From positions 106,203 through 170,202 of the forward strand of contig NZ_BMFR01000002.1 of NCBI RefSeq assembly GCF_014638995.1: a DNA stretch of 64,000 nucleotides. Reading direction: 5' to 3'. Made by a program: the position numbers and the translations under genes. This stretch comes from Virgibacillus oceani. GTDB lineage: Bacteria > Bacillota > Bacilli > Bacillales > Amphibacillaceae. Positions 20,958-30,008 of the stretch are shown here, in pieces; positions within the stretch are counted from its first letter, which is position 1; each line of letters starts with the position of its first letter. The notes below the pieces were generated by a model. It had not been told where the DNA came from, did no database searches, and saw only the letters and a program-made list of their open reading frames with translations.

Positions 20958-22139
20958 TTATTTATTGTCTAATGCTTGTACCCCAGGAAGCTCTTTTCCT
21001 TCCATAAACTCTAGTGACGCCCCGCCACCAGTAGAAACATGGTCCATTGCATTAGCCAGGTCAAACTTTTCAACTGCAGCGGCTGAATCGCCACCGCCAA
21101 TTATAGTATACCCATCAGTTTCTGCTAGCGCTTCGGCAACTGCTTTTGTCCCACCGGCAAATGCATCAAATTCAAATACCCCCATTGGCCCATTCCAAAT
21201 AATAAGTTTTGAATCAGCAACAATGCTACGGTATGCTTCACGCGTTATCGGTCCAATGTCCAATGCTTCCCAATCAGCGGGAATTTCCGTAATATCCACT
21301 ATTTTTGTGTTAGCAGTTTCGGAAAAATCATCTGCCACTACTGCATCTTCAGGAAGGATGAATTGAACACCTTTTTCTTCCGCCTTTTGCATAAAAACTT
21401 TTGCCAGGTCAATTTTATCTTCTTCCAATAGCGATTTTCCAATTTCAAAACCTTTGGCTTTAATAAACGTATAGGCCAGACCACCACCGATGATAAGATT
21501 ATCTACTATATCTAATAGATTCTCAATAACATTGATTTTATCTTTCACTTTTGCACCGCCAATAATAGCTGTGAATGGTCTTTCAGGGCTTTCTAAAGCT
21601 TTTCCTAACACACTGATCTCTTTTTCCATTAAAAAGCCTGCAGCTGCCGGTAATTTTCCAGCAACACCGGCAGTCGAAGCATGCGCGCGATGTGCCGCAC
21701 CAAACGCATCATTCACATAAAAATCAGCCATGTCAGCAAATGCCTGCGCTAACTCAGGAGCATTTTCTTCTTCACCGGGCTCAAAACGAACATTTTCAAT
21801 TAAAAGGATGTCCCCATCACTGACCTGTGACAATGCCTCGTTTACTTCTTCTCCATAAACCGCATCTGTTTTGACGACATCTTTTCCAATTAAGTCACTT
21901 AGCCGTTTTGCAACGGGATCGAGACGCAGTTCTTCAACAACCTCACCCTTTGGACGGCCAAGGTGGCTTGCTAGAATTACAATAGCACCCTGTTCGGAAA
22001 GGTAGTTTATAGTCGGAAGTGCAGCCTTTATTCGTGTATCGTCTGTAACCTTTCCATCTTTCATCGGAACGTTAAAATCAACCCGGCAAAAGACCTTTTT
22101 TCCCGTTACATCAAGATCCTTCAGTGTTTTCTTATTCAT
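20958..22139 (-). CDS. pgk: Phosphoglycerate kinase
   Basis: 393 residues. Signature [15 protein letters not shown] near residues 14-28. Substrate-binding [12 protein letters not shown] and the hinge region [16 protein letters not shown] near residues 140-155 are intact. The nucleotide site GGAKVKDKI and the [12 protein letters not shown] / [15 protein letters not shown] block lie near the C-terminus. Transfers phosphate from 1,3-bisphosphoglycerate to ADP. Separated from gap by a 137-nt spacer. Confidence 0.98.
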   Translation of the reverse strand: MNKKTLKDLDVTGKKVFCRVDFNVPMKDGKVTDDTRIKAALPTINYLSEQGAIVILASHLGRPKGEVVEELRLDPVAKRLSDLIGKDVVKTDAVYGEEVNEALSQVSDGDILLIENVRFEPGEEENAPELAQAFADMADFYVNDAFGAAHRAHASTAGVAGKLPAAAGFLMEKEISVLGKALESPERPFTAIIGGAKVKDKINVIENLLDIVDNLIIGGGLAYTFIKAKGFEIGKSLLEEDKIDLAKVFMQKAEEKGVQFILPEDAVVADDFSETANTKIVDITEIPADWEALDIGPITREAYRSIVADSKLIIWNGPMGVFEFDAFAGGTKAVAEALAETDGYTIIGGGDSAAAVEKFDLANAMDHVSTGGGASLEFMEGKELPGVQALDNK

Positions 22140-22276
22140 CGTTTGGAAAACCTCCTTAATTCGCTGACAGTATGTACAGAATTACCTACTTGTTTTTCCC
22201 TTTAAGAGCTTTTTTAATCAAAAATGAGAAAAGGAGAGGAAAAACACTCCCTCCCCCATTATATATTAAATCATTC

Positions 22277-23299
<1,023 letters not shown>

Positions 23300-23327
23300 T
23301 TAGAATTTTCATTGTAATGAAATATAT

Positions 23328-24356
23328 TTAAAGGGACGTATCCCTTAATATCTGTTCTGCTGCTGCTTCATCTGTAATCAGCAAATCACTTTTGCCTTGT
23401 TCAAAATAAGAAGCAATCGCTTGTGCTTTTGAAATTCCTCCTGCAACTGTAATGACACAATCAACAGTCTTTAAGTCTTCTAATTGGATGCCAATCGTTC
23501 TAACCTTGTATACGACATCGCCTTCTTTGTTAAAATAATAGCCGAATGCCTCACTAACGGCATTGTTTTCATCTAACTTCCGGATAACTTGTTCAGGTGT
23601 TTTCCGGCGCATCGCCATCGTCTTAGCATCACCAATGCCATGCAACACAACATTTGCTCCACGAATCAATTGCAGAATCTCATTTATGGACGGTTCATTT
23701 ATCATCGTTTGATAGGATATTTCACTTAACGGATCAGGAACATAAAGCATTCGGTAATCACCCTTCGCTTTCTTAGCCATCTCCGCTACGATCGTATTTG
23801 CCTGGTTCTCTACCTGCTCACCAATTCCGCCCCTTGCCGGAACAAACAAATATTGCTTCGACTCATCTAGCGGTGTCATTGTTTTGGCAACCGCCGCCAT
23901 GGTCGTGCCACCCGTTACAGCAATCGTATAATTTGCGGGAATTCGAGACTTGAGAAAGGAAACGCACGCTTTTCCCATTTCCTGTTTCACCCAATCATGA
24001 TGGTCACTATTACCAGGTACCACAATTACTTGACCTATTTGCAATTTATCCGTTAACTGCTTTTCTAAAACACTTAAACCCATTACATCCTTCATAAAAT
24101 TGGATAACTGCTCTACAACTACCTTTCCCTCTTCTGTAATAAGCATTCCTTTTGACGTTACATTTATCAATCCCTGTTCATGTAAAAAGTCCACCTCGGC
24201 TCGCACATGGCGTTCGGTTAACGAGGAATGCTCGGCAAGCGAACGCCTGCCAATCGGCTGGAAAAACTGTACACTATTTAAAATCGTGTATCGCTGCTGC
24301 ATAACTTCCAATAAATCAGGAAATAATTTTTTTTGTAAATCAATTAACGTTCTCAT
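23328..24356 (-). CDS. cggR: Central glycolytic genes regulator CggR
   Basis: 342 residues from the ATG with GAGGGG 7 nt upstream; the longer ORF adds five doubtful residues. SorC/DeoR-family repressor. N-terminal HTH: FQPIGRRSLAEHSSLTERHVRAEVDFLHEQGLI, here broken as PIGRRSLAEH and LTERHVRAEV. The C-terminal sugar-phosphate domain has VTGGTTMAAVAKTM, FVPARGGIGE, LHGIGDAKTM and VAGGISKA. In B. subtilis fructose-1,6-bisphosphate relieves CggR repression of the gapA operon. It is the first gene of that operon, and its predicted operator is recognisable upstream. Confidence 0.96.
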   Translation of the reverse strand: MRTLIDLQKKLFPDLLEVMQQRYTILNSVQFFQPIGRRSLAEHSSLTERHVRAEVDFLHEQGLINVTSKGMLITEEGKVVVEQLSNFMKDVMGLSVLEKQLTDKLQIGQVIVVPGNSDHHDWVKQEMGKACVSFLKSRIPANYTIAVTGGTTMAAVAKTMTPLDESKQYLFVPARGGIGEQVENQANTIVAEMAKKAKGDYRMLYVPDPLSEISYQTMINEPSINEILQLIRGANVVLHGIGDAKTMAMRRKTPEQVIRKLDENNAVSEAFGYYFNKEGDVVYKVRTIGIQLEDLKTVDCVITVAGGISKAQAIASYFEQGKSDLLITDEAAAEQILRDTSL

Positions 24357-24374
24357 GAACAAGCCCCTCACCTG

Positions 24375-24410
24375 GACATTTTAAGTCCCACATGGTTGTA
24401 ATATGTCCCG
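24375..24410 (-). promoter_or_regulatory. CggR operator
   Basis: Minus strand CGGGAC-N6-CAAC-N4-TGGGAC-N6-TGTC. This matches the remembered B. subtilis layout CGGGAC-N6-TGTC-N4-CGGGAC-N6-TGTC with exact spacing. The promoter-distal half-site is near perfect and the proximal TGTC is degenerate (CAAC). It lies between the promoter and the cggR start codon, the expected roadblock position. Confidence 0.85.
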
Positions 24411-24453
24411 CTTGCTTCAAAAAAATACACAAAGGATTACTTTGTATATTTAT

Positions 24454-24481
24454 AGTTTATCATAACCGAATAAATAATCAA
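24454..24481 (-). promoter_or_regulatory. Candidate cggR-operon promoter
   Basis: Minus strand TTGATT, 16 nt spacer, TAAACT. It just overlaps the end of the glutaredoxin-like gene and is placed upstream of the CggR operator. Confidence 0.5.
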
Positions 24482-24484
24482 TGA

Positions 24485-24736
24485 TTATGCACTTTTTGTC
24501 TCTTGTTTTAAAGCACCTTCAAGACTTTCCAAATTGATCTGTTCACAATTTAATTCTATTTTATTAATTTTTACAAATGGTATTAATAGTTGATATTCTT
24601 CCAGCCATTTATCATTCGTATAAATGTCCCTCTCTTCTATTGTGAATGCATATTCGTTTTGCAATAAAGTCAGCAGCGAACTAGCATCTTCACATAATGA
24701 GCAATTCTCTTTAGTATAAAATACGACATTTAACAT
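24485..24736 (-). CDS. Glutaredoxin-like thioredoxin-fold protein
   Basis: 83 residues from the ATG 2 nt after the rpoN stop, with GGGTGG upstream. Short thioredoxin fold with redox motif CSLC near residues 12-15 (YTKENCSLCEDA), the family pattern of glutaredoxin-like/DUF836 proteins. The usual cis-Pro seems to be in LIPFVKINKIEL. Small cytosolic thiol protein of unknown partner. Coupled to rpoN, so probably in its operon. Confidence 0.75.
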   Translation of the reverse strand: MLNVVFYTKENCSLCEDASSLLTLLQNEYAFTIEERDIYTNDKWLEEYQLLIPFVKINKIELNCEQINLESLEGALKQETKSA

Positions 24737-24738
24737 GT

Positions 24739-26031
24739 TCAACCACCCGTTCCTTTTCTTTTAATCGAAGCAGGAATATTTAATTGCTCACGGTATTTCA
24801 TAACAGTTCGGCGAGCGATAGTTATTCCAAATTCATTATATAATTGTTTTTTTATCATTTCATCTGATAATGGTTTTTGTTTATCCTCATATTCGATCAG
24901 CTCTTTCATCAGTTGTTTAATCACAAATGACGCTGTTTGTTTTCCATCACGTTGAGGAACCCCGGATTGCATGAAAAATTTAAGCGAAATAACACCATGC
25001 TTCGTTTGTACATATTTATTTGTTATCGTTCTGCTGATTGTTGAAACATGCATCCCTAATTCATATGCTATTTCTTTTAATGTTAACGGCTGAAGCATAA
25101 ACGATCCATGTTCAAAAAACATATACTGTCGTTTTACAATTGACTGGATAACACGCTCTAGTGTTTGTTTCCGATATGAAACTGCCTGCTTTAACCAATC
25201 AATCTGTTTATATTTTTCCTTTAAATACACCGCGGCATCGCCTTTAAAGCTGGATAAATCTTTATACTCCTCGGTTATTTCAATTATAGGAGTATTCCAT
25301 TTATAAAAAGAGATTTTTAGATTTCCATTTTCATTGTATATATGTGCTTCTGGTACGATGAATTCCGGAGCTGATGCTGACAGAAGCTGCCCAGGTTTTG
25401 GATGGCAGGCTTTTACTTGACGAAATATCTCATCTACAACTTCAATTGCCACTCCAAAATGTTCACAAATAGCTTCATCATTTTCCTCGGCAATCCAATC
25501 CAAATGCATCATTAGCAATTCTTCCATAAAGGGTTGATAAAATTGCATTTGTTTCAGCTGCAAATGAATGCATTCCTGCAATGTACGTGCACCTATACCA
25601 GATGGTTCTAATGTCTGTATCAAAGTTAATGCTTCCTGAACTTTCATTTCGGTTGTATTGCACTTTTCCGCCCAAAGCTCCAGACTAATATCCAAGTACC
25701 CATTTTCGTTTAACGAATCAATACCAAATAATATAATAGGTTTTATTTCGTCCGTTAGATTAACAGTATACAGCTGCTGCTTTAATTGATCGTACATCGT
25801 TAATTCTTTCTGATTTATTTCTCCGATTGCAGGTAAACTTGCACTTACAGATTTATAACTTGCTAAATCATGATCAAAATTAATTTCTTCTATTAAAGGG
25901 TTCTCCTTTGAAATCTCTTCAATATATTCGATTAATTCCATACCCGTATATTGAAGTAAATGAATCGACTGCAGCAGGGATTGATTCATTTTCCATTGTA
26001 AAGATTGCACCTGTGAAAGATTTTGTTTCAA
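24739..26031 (-). CDS. rpoN: RNA polymerase sigma-54 factor (RpoN/SigL)
   Basis: 430 residues from the TTG that follows GGGGG at 8 nt; the in-frame ATG further upstream lacks a ribosome binding site and overlaps that GGGGG. Region I is Gln/Leu rich (LSQVQSLQWKMNQSLLQSIHLLQY), followed by ENPLIEE. The core-binding domain ends in the HTH (LTLKEIAYELGMHVSTISRTI), and the C-terminal RPN box ARRTVMKYRE recognises the -24 element. Sigma-54 needs AAA+ activators; none is in the window. In B. subtilis SigL controls levanase, amino-acid and acetoin catabolism. Confidence 0.95.
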   Translation of the reverse strand: MKQNLSQVQSLQWKMNQSLLQSIHLLQYTGMELIEYIEEISKENPLIEEINFDHDLASYKSVSASLPAIGEINQKELTMYDQLKQQLYTVNLTDEIKPIILFGIDSLNENGYLDISLELWAEKCNTTEMKVQEALTLIQTLEPSGIGARTLQECIHLQLKQMQFYQPFMEELLMMHLDWIAEENDEAICEHFGVAIEVVDEIFRQVKACHPKPGQLLSASAPEFIVPEAHIYNENGNLKISFYKWNTPIIEITEEYKDLSSFKGDAAVYLKEKYKQIDWLKQAVSYRKQTLERVIQSIVKRQYMFFEHGSFMLQPLTLKEIAYELGMHVSTISRTITNKYVQTKHGVISLKFFMQSGVPQRDGKQTASFVIKQLMKELIEYEDKQKPLSDEMIKKQLYNEFGITIARRTVMKYREQLNIPASIKRKGTGG

Positions 26032-26112
26032 TTTAAAGTCCCCCATAAAATTGAATTATTCTAAGCCTTTTGTGGTGACTGTATTCATAAATCATTGTTA
26101 TTACACAAAAAA

Positions 26113-26135
26113 CGTAGACAGCGACATAAATTAAG
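26113..26135 (-). repeat. Copy of short dispersed motif (TTATGTCGC..GTCTACG)
   Basis: Minus strand reads TTTATGTCGCTGTCTACGTT. It resembles 29622-29642 (+), 43248-43270 (-) and 43673-43690 (+). It lies in the rpoN/K+ channel divergent gap. Confidence 0.4.
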
Positions 26136-26247
26136 CAGCATTTACATCTTCTTTTACTAAAAGGCAGCAAATTTTATTGAGTATATGCAATACACTATTA
26201 TACAGGATAATGCTACAATATAGTTTACCAAGGAAACGAGGGTTTTT

Positions 26248-27015
26248 ATGGAGCAGAATACAAAGACAAGAATAGCGCTGATATATGAATTAATTTTGGT
26301 TATTCTAGCATTTTTATCCGTGTTTTTAATATTTTCAGAGAATGTGGTAGTTCGCTATCTTGATAAAATTGTTTGGGCATTATTTTTTGCTGATGTAGTA
26401 ATACGGTTTATTCTTGCCAAAAATAAATGGACATTTGTGAAAAAGAATCCATTTGATATTATTGCCGCAATACCGCTCGATGCTATTTTTCAAACGGCCC
26501 GAATTGCTAGGTTATTTCGGATTTTGCGATTATTTGCTATATCCAACAATTATTTCCCAAAATTTTTTAAGATCTTAAAGACGAACTACCTGGATCGTGT
26601 ATTGATTGTAGCGGTGTTGATGATAGTTACAGGCGGAACCGTTGTTACGTTTACGGAGCCAAATATCAATACTTTTTCAGATGGTTTATGGTGGGCAATT
26701 GTTACGACAACAACGGTTGGTTATGGTGATATTTCCCCAGATACCATTAGTGGACGCGTCGTTGCAGTTATTTTAATGTTTATTGGTATTGGTATAATCG
26801 GAATGCTGACAAGTTCAATTACAACATTCTTTATAAGAGATCAAAAAAAGGAGCATCCAACTGTTGAATTTCTTCATCGACAGTTGAACCGTATTGATGA
26901 ACTATCACCATCTGAACTAAATCACATTATAGCCATACTCAAGGAATATAAAAAAGAAGCCATCCATGGAAAAGAAGACATGGAAAGAAAATCGTCAGAC
27001 ATCAGAAACAACTGA
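26248..27015 (+). CDS. Voltage-gated-type potassium channel
   Basis: 255 residues. Six-helix Kv architecture. S1 is LIYELILVILAFLSVFLIFS and S3 ends in the NPFDIIAAIPLD motif. The S4-like helix ARIARLFRILRLF carries arginines at residues 85, 88, 91 and 94. The pore has selectivity filter TVGYGD (156-161) followed by S6. A short hydrophilic C-terminus contains a coiled stretch (HRQLNRIDELSPSELNHII) instead of a RCK domain. Homotetrameric K+ conductance at the plasma membrane is expected. A terminator hairpin covers the stop codon. Confidence 0.92.
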   Translation: MEQNTKTRIALIYELILVILAFLSVFLIFSENVVVRYLDKIVWALFFADVVIRFILAKNKWTFVKKNPFDIIAAIPLDAIFQTARIARLFRILRLFAISNNYFPKFFKILKTNYLDRVLIVAVLMIVTGGTVVTFTEPNINTFSDGLWWAIVTTTTVGYGDISPDTISGRVVAVILMFIGIGIIGMLTSSITTFFIRDQKKEHPTVEFLHRQLNRIDELSPSELNHIIAILKEYKKEAIHGKEDMERKSSDIRNN

Positions 27016-27026
27016 TGTCTGACGAT
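26991..27026. terminator. Shared bidirectional terminator overlapping two stop codons
   Basis: A perfect 15-bp inverted repeat, ATCGTCAGACATCAG and CTGATGTCTGACGAT, around a 6-nt loop. It contains the channel stop (27013-27015) and the first base of the convergent gene's stop (27026-27028). Minus-strand exit is TTTTCTTT; the plus-strand exit is less T-rich. Confidence 0.8.
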
Positions 27027-27235
27027 TACCTTTTGTGCCGTCTCCTTACATAATCTTCATGTCTTTTACCATGTAAATATTCCCGATTTTTTTGTGAATA
27101 CAAGTTTGCAGCACCCAATGCCAACATGATTAATAAAGCTCCAGTTACAATTCCAAAATTAAAGTATCCTAAATAAAAGCTTACGACTGTAGCCGCTAAT
27201 AGAATAACGAATATATATATAAGAAATTTCTTCAT
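27026..27235 (-). CDS. Small membrane protein of unknown function
   Basis: 69 residues, ATG preceded by AAAGAGGAATC. Two hydrophobic helices (FLIYIFVILLAATVVSFYLG and FGIVTGALLIMLALGAANLY) and a strongly basic cytosolic tail (KRHEDYVRRRHKR). No family recognised. The start, ribosome binding site and shared terminator support it being real. Convergent with the K+ channel; no evidence that the two work together. Confidence 0.7.
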   Translation of the reverse strand: MKKFLIYIFVILLAATVVSFYLGYFNFGIVTGALLIMLALGAANLYSQKNREYLHGKRHEDYVRRRHKR

Positions 27236-27340
27236 GTTGATTCCTCTTTTCAGCTACCCAGTGCGTACAGCTTTTCAAGTTTACATATATAAAAATAGAC
27301 TAACCATTTCCATTAATCAAGTTTTACGGTCTTTTTTGGA

Positions 27341-28870
27341 TTATTCTCTATATCCAGTATTCGCCTTAACCTTCACTTTTGCGTAACGTTTTAAATTAAC
27401 TTCTTTAGATAGCAGAGTTCCGACATACCCACCAATAAACCCTAACGGAACTGAAACGATAGCTGGGTTCGTAAATGGAAAAATGGGATCACCAACAAAT
27501 ATCGCCGCTCCTTCAACTGGTGAGAAAACATTTGGACTTATAATCACAAGAATTACAGATGTAAGTAACCCTGTCAGCATTGCCGATACAGCACCTGCTG
27601 TATTAAACCTTCTCCAGTAAATTGTATAAATAATTACGGGAAGATTTGCGCTTGCTGCAACACAAAAGGCAAGTGACACCAAAAAGGCGACGTTCATATT
27701 TTGTGCAAATAAAGCCAATAAAATAGAGAAAACCGCTACACCGAGTGATGCATATTTTGCAGCCAGCATTTGTTCTTTATCAGAAATCTTTCCTTTCTTA
27801 ATGATCTGGCCGTAAATATCATGCGCAAAAGCAGATGCTCCCGATAATACGAGCCCGGCTACTACAGCCAATATTGTTGCAAATGCCACCGCAGAGACAA
27901 ATGACATTAAAAAGTCCCCGCCCAATGCTTCAGCTAGTAATGGTGCTGCCATATTTCCAGCTGGATTAGCTTCTAATATCGTATCGAATCCGACAAATGC
28001 AGCTGCTCCAAACCCAAGAAATATAGTTAGGACATAGAATATACCTACAACCCATGTAGCCGTAACAACAGAACTGCGCGCCGTTTTAGCATCTTTAACG
28101 GTAAAAAAACGCATTAAGATATGTGGCAATCCAGCAGTACCTAGAACAAGAGCGATCATTAATGAAATGGTTCCGAGTGGATCTGTATATTTAAGGCCAG
28201 GCTGCAAATATTCCGCCCCATGGCTTGTAACCGTTTTCATTTCACTGAACATAGATAGAATATTAAAATCAAATTTTGCTAAAACAAGAAACGAAATAAT
28301 AATAGTTCCAATCATCAAGAGTACTGCCTTTATAATCTGTACCCAGCTAGTAGCTGTCATTCCGCCAAATAGAACATAAATCGTCATCATAACACCAACG
28401 ATTAATACCGCAACCCAATAATCAAGTCCAAATAATAATTGGATTAATGCACCTGCTCCTACGAGCTGCGCAATCATATAAAAGATAACGATTGTAATTG
28501 TATTTAGTGCTGCCACTCCCCGTACTTTCTTCGCATCAAAACGGGCATTGATCATATCAGCCAATGTGTATTTTCCTAGATTGCGAAGTGGTTCAGCTAC
28601 GATAAATAATACAACTAAATATGCAATGAGAAAACCAATACTATAAAAGAAACCATCAAAACCAAATAGTGCAATAGCACCAGCTATACCTAGAAAAGAA
28701 GCAGCTGATAAGTAATCACCGGCAATTGCCAGACCATTTTGCCAGCCGGTTAATCCCCCTCCGGCCGTATAAAAATCACCCGTTGTTTTTGTTTTTTTAG
28801 CCGCGTAATATGTAACGACTAGTGTAAGTGCAACAATAAGAAGGAACATAATAACTACTGATGCATTCAT
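27341..28870 (-). CDS. Sodium:solute symporter, acetate/cation symporter type (ActP-like)
   Basis: 509 residues, about 13 membrane helices. Solute:sodium symporter family with the ActP-subfamily start GDFYTAGGGLTGWQNGLAIAGDYLSAASFLGI (written here as GDFYTAGGG and GDYLSAASFLG), sodium-site region GTAGLPHILMRFFTVKDA and FATILAVVAGLVLSGASAFAHD (abbreviated VVAGLVLSGASA). ActP and B. subtilis YwcA are close in layout. Paired 3 nt downstream of a DUF485 gene, the usual YjcH-ActP partnership for acetate or short monocarboxylate uptake. Confidence 0.9.
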   Translation of the reverse strand: MNASVVIMFLLIVALTLVVTYYAAKKTKTTGDFYTAGGGLTGWQNGLAIAGDYLSAASFLGIAGAIALFGFDGFFYSIGFLIAYLVVLFIVAEPLRNLGKYTLADMINARFDAKKVRGVAALNTITIVIFYMIAQLVGAGALIQLLFGLDYWVAVLIVGVMMTIYVLFGGMTATSWVQIIKAVLLMIGTIIISFLVLAKFDFNILSMFSEMKTVTSHGAEYLQPGLKYTDPLGTISLMIALVLGTAGLPHILMRFFTVKDAKTARSSVVTATWVVGIFYVLTIFLGFGAAAFVGFDTILEANPAGNMAAPLLAEALGGDFLMSFVSAVAFATILAVVAGLVLSGASAFAHDIYGQIIKKGKISDKEQMLAAKYASLGVAVFSILLALFAQNMNVAFLVSLAFCVAASANLPVIIYTIYWRRFNTAGAVSAMLTGLLTSVILVIISPNVFSPVEGAAIFVGDPIFPFTNPAIVSVPLGFIGGYVGTLLSKEVNLKRYAKVKVKANTGYRE

Positions 28871-28873
28871 GTA

Positions 28874-29224
28874 CTATTTTCCCCCTTCCTTTAATAGTGA
28901 TTCAATTACCTGATCCGCTTTCTTGTCGAATGAAGCTGATTTCTTTACATATACCGTACAAAGAACCCAAGTCATAATAAATTGTGCAAGTGCGAATATC
29001 CATGCCCACGAAATATCTCCAATGGCTGGAGTATTTAGAATGGTAGTGTACGATGTAAGAACTGGCAGTGAAAAATAAAAGACTAAGAAAAAAACCGTCA
29101 TTGGAACGATAAACTTTTTTCTTTCTTGTACCAATTCCTTAAATTGAGCACCGTCCGCCACTTTTTCAAAATCGGGTTCTTCCCTATTCCTTGAAGAACT
29201 TTCTAACTCGTTTAAGCTTCCCAT
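28874..29224 (-). CDS. DUF485 membrane protein (YjcH/YwcB-like)
   Basis: 116 residues. DUF485 features: DGAQFKELVQERKKFIVPMT then two helices (VFFLVFYFSLPVLTSY and WAWIFALAQFIMTWVLCTVY) and a charged C-terminus. Always small and encoded next to ActP-type symporters; role unclear, perhaps a symporter accessory. RBS GGGAGGAATA. Confidence 0.88.
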   Translation of the reverse strand: MGSLNELESSSRNREEPDFEKVADGAQFKELVQERKKFIVPMTVFFLVFYFSLPVLTSYTTILNTPAIGDISWAWIFALAQFIMTWVLCTVYVKKSASFDKKADQVIESLLKEGGK

Positions 29225-29449
29225 AAATTATTCCTCCCTTTTTTATAAGCCTTCATTGAAAAATTAGTAATATATGTAAGCTAACTTTCAATGTATATAT
29301 AATATATTGAAATTATTAATTATTCAATCAATTATAACGAAAATAGACCCTTGTACCTAAAATTTACTAGAGAAAAAAATATTGAGCATAACGGTATAGT
29401 ATTTTATAAGACTTCTTCGCTTATTTCGTCGTTTCGGTAAAAGCGACGG

Positions 29450-29521
29450 AAGTATTACATTTTATGATGCTCTTCGATTCCGCAGCCCGTATACACTTCT
29501 GTTTCCGTGTATACGGCCTGC
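29450..29521. repeat. Deleted copy of the 43.5 kb dispersed repeat
   Basis: GCAGCCCGTATACAC (29482-29496) and GTGTATACGGCCTGC (29507-29521) form a near-perfect inverted repeat separated by only 10 nt. The preceding 32 nt (29450-29481) match the reverse complement of 43642-43673 with one mismatch. It is therefore the same element as 43526-43641 with the interior missing. It lies in the 431-nt gap between the DUF485 gene and tRNA-Arg, which otherwise holds no gene I can see. Confidence 0.7.
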
Positions 29522-29621
29522 TAGTGAAAATATATGATTATTTGCTGCTTATCTTTTACCCGTAAATATAATCGAGTAAAAAGCACAATATATATTTCCA
29601 GAACGGTGGCAAAAGCATTAG

Positions 29622-29642
29622 TTATGTCGCAGTTTACGTCTA
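29622..29642 (+). repeat. Copy of short dispersed motif TTATGTCGCAGTTTACGTC
   Basis: GTTATGTCGCAGTTTACGTC here recurs, with small changes, at 43248-43270 (-), 43673-43690 (+) and 26113-26135 (-). Confidence 0.5.
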
Positions 29643-29655
29643 TTGTGTATAAATT

Positions 29656-29695
29656 AAAAAGACAAGGAGCAAATAATATACTCCTTGTCTTTTTT
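29656..29695 (-). terminator. tRNA-Arg terminator
   Basis: AAAAAGACAAGGAG pairs with CTCCTTGTCTTTTT (14 bp), with T tracts on both strands. It starts 9 nt after the tRNA 3' end. Confidence 0.85.
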
Positions 29696-29703
29696 CTATT
29701 TAG

Positions 29704-29779
29704 CGCGCCCGGAGGGATTCGAACCCCCGACAGGCATGGTACCGGAAACCATCGCTCTATCCAACTGAGCTACGGGCGC
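29704..29779 (-). tRNA. tRNA-Arg (anticodon CCG)
   Basis: Cloverleaf on the minus strand: acceptor GCGCCCG/CGGGCGC, D arm GCTC-AGTTGGATA-GAGC, anticodon stem ATGGT/ACCAT with loop TTCCGGT (anticodon CCG), T arm GGGGG-TTCGAAT-CCCTC (one G-T), discriminator G. No CCA is encoded. It reads the rare CGG codon. No integrase or duplicated 3' end was seen nearby. Confidence 0.96.
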
Positions 29780-29811
29780 AAGATATAATCTTTTCAATCG
29801 ACACATAGGCT

Positions 29812-29840
29812 ATTATAACGTCTCAATAACACAGATACAA
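29812..29840 (-). promoter_or_regulatory. SigmaA promoter of tRNA-Arg
   Basis: Minus strand TTGTAT, 17 nt spacer, TATAAT, with a leader of roughly 26 nt to the tRNA 5' end. Confidence 0.75.
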
Positions 29841-30008
29841 GACTTTTTTAAACAATCCAGTGAATTTTAGGTTCAATTCCTATTATTTTTGAGAAAAAAG
29901 AGAAAAACCCAAGAAAAGGAATAAACCCATGTATAATGTACGTTAATTCAAAAGAATCTAACTACTCAAAACTATTTCACAACTATTTCACAACAAAGGA
30001 GGATACAT

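Noticed and set aside
24420..24450. Hairpin ATACAAAG...CTTTG followed by seven T upstream of cggR
   Set aside because: The stem is short and imperfect and lies downstream of the likely cggR promoter, where a terminator would block the glycolytic operon; not enough to call an attenuator.
29704..29779. tRNA-Arg as an integration site for a mobile element
   Set aside because: No integrase gene and no duplicated 3' tRNA segment is visible nearby.
29534..29788. 84-codon plus-strand ORF over the tRNA region
   Set aside because: Its C-terminal half is antisense to tRNA-Arg and its terminator; RNA features explain the sequence better.
29940..29996. Tandem 11-nt repeat AACTATTTCAC before appD
   Set aside because: Only two units and no palindrome; most likely chance.
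29870..30008. CodY-type box (AATTTTCWGAAAATT) upstream of the app-type operon
   Set aside because: The best stretch (AATTCAAAAGAATCT) matches only about 8 of 15 positions.
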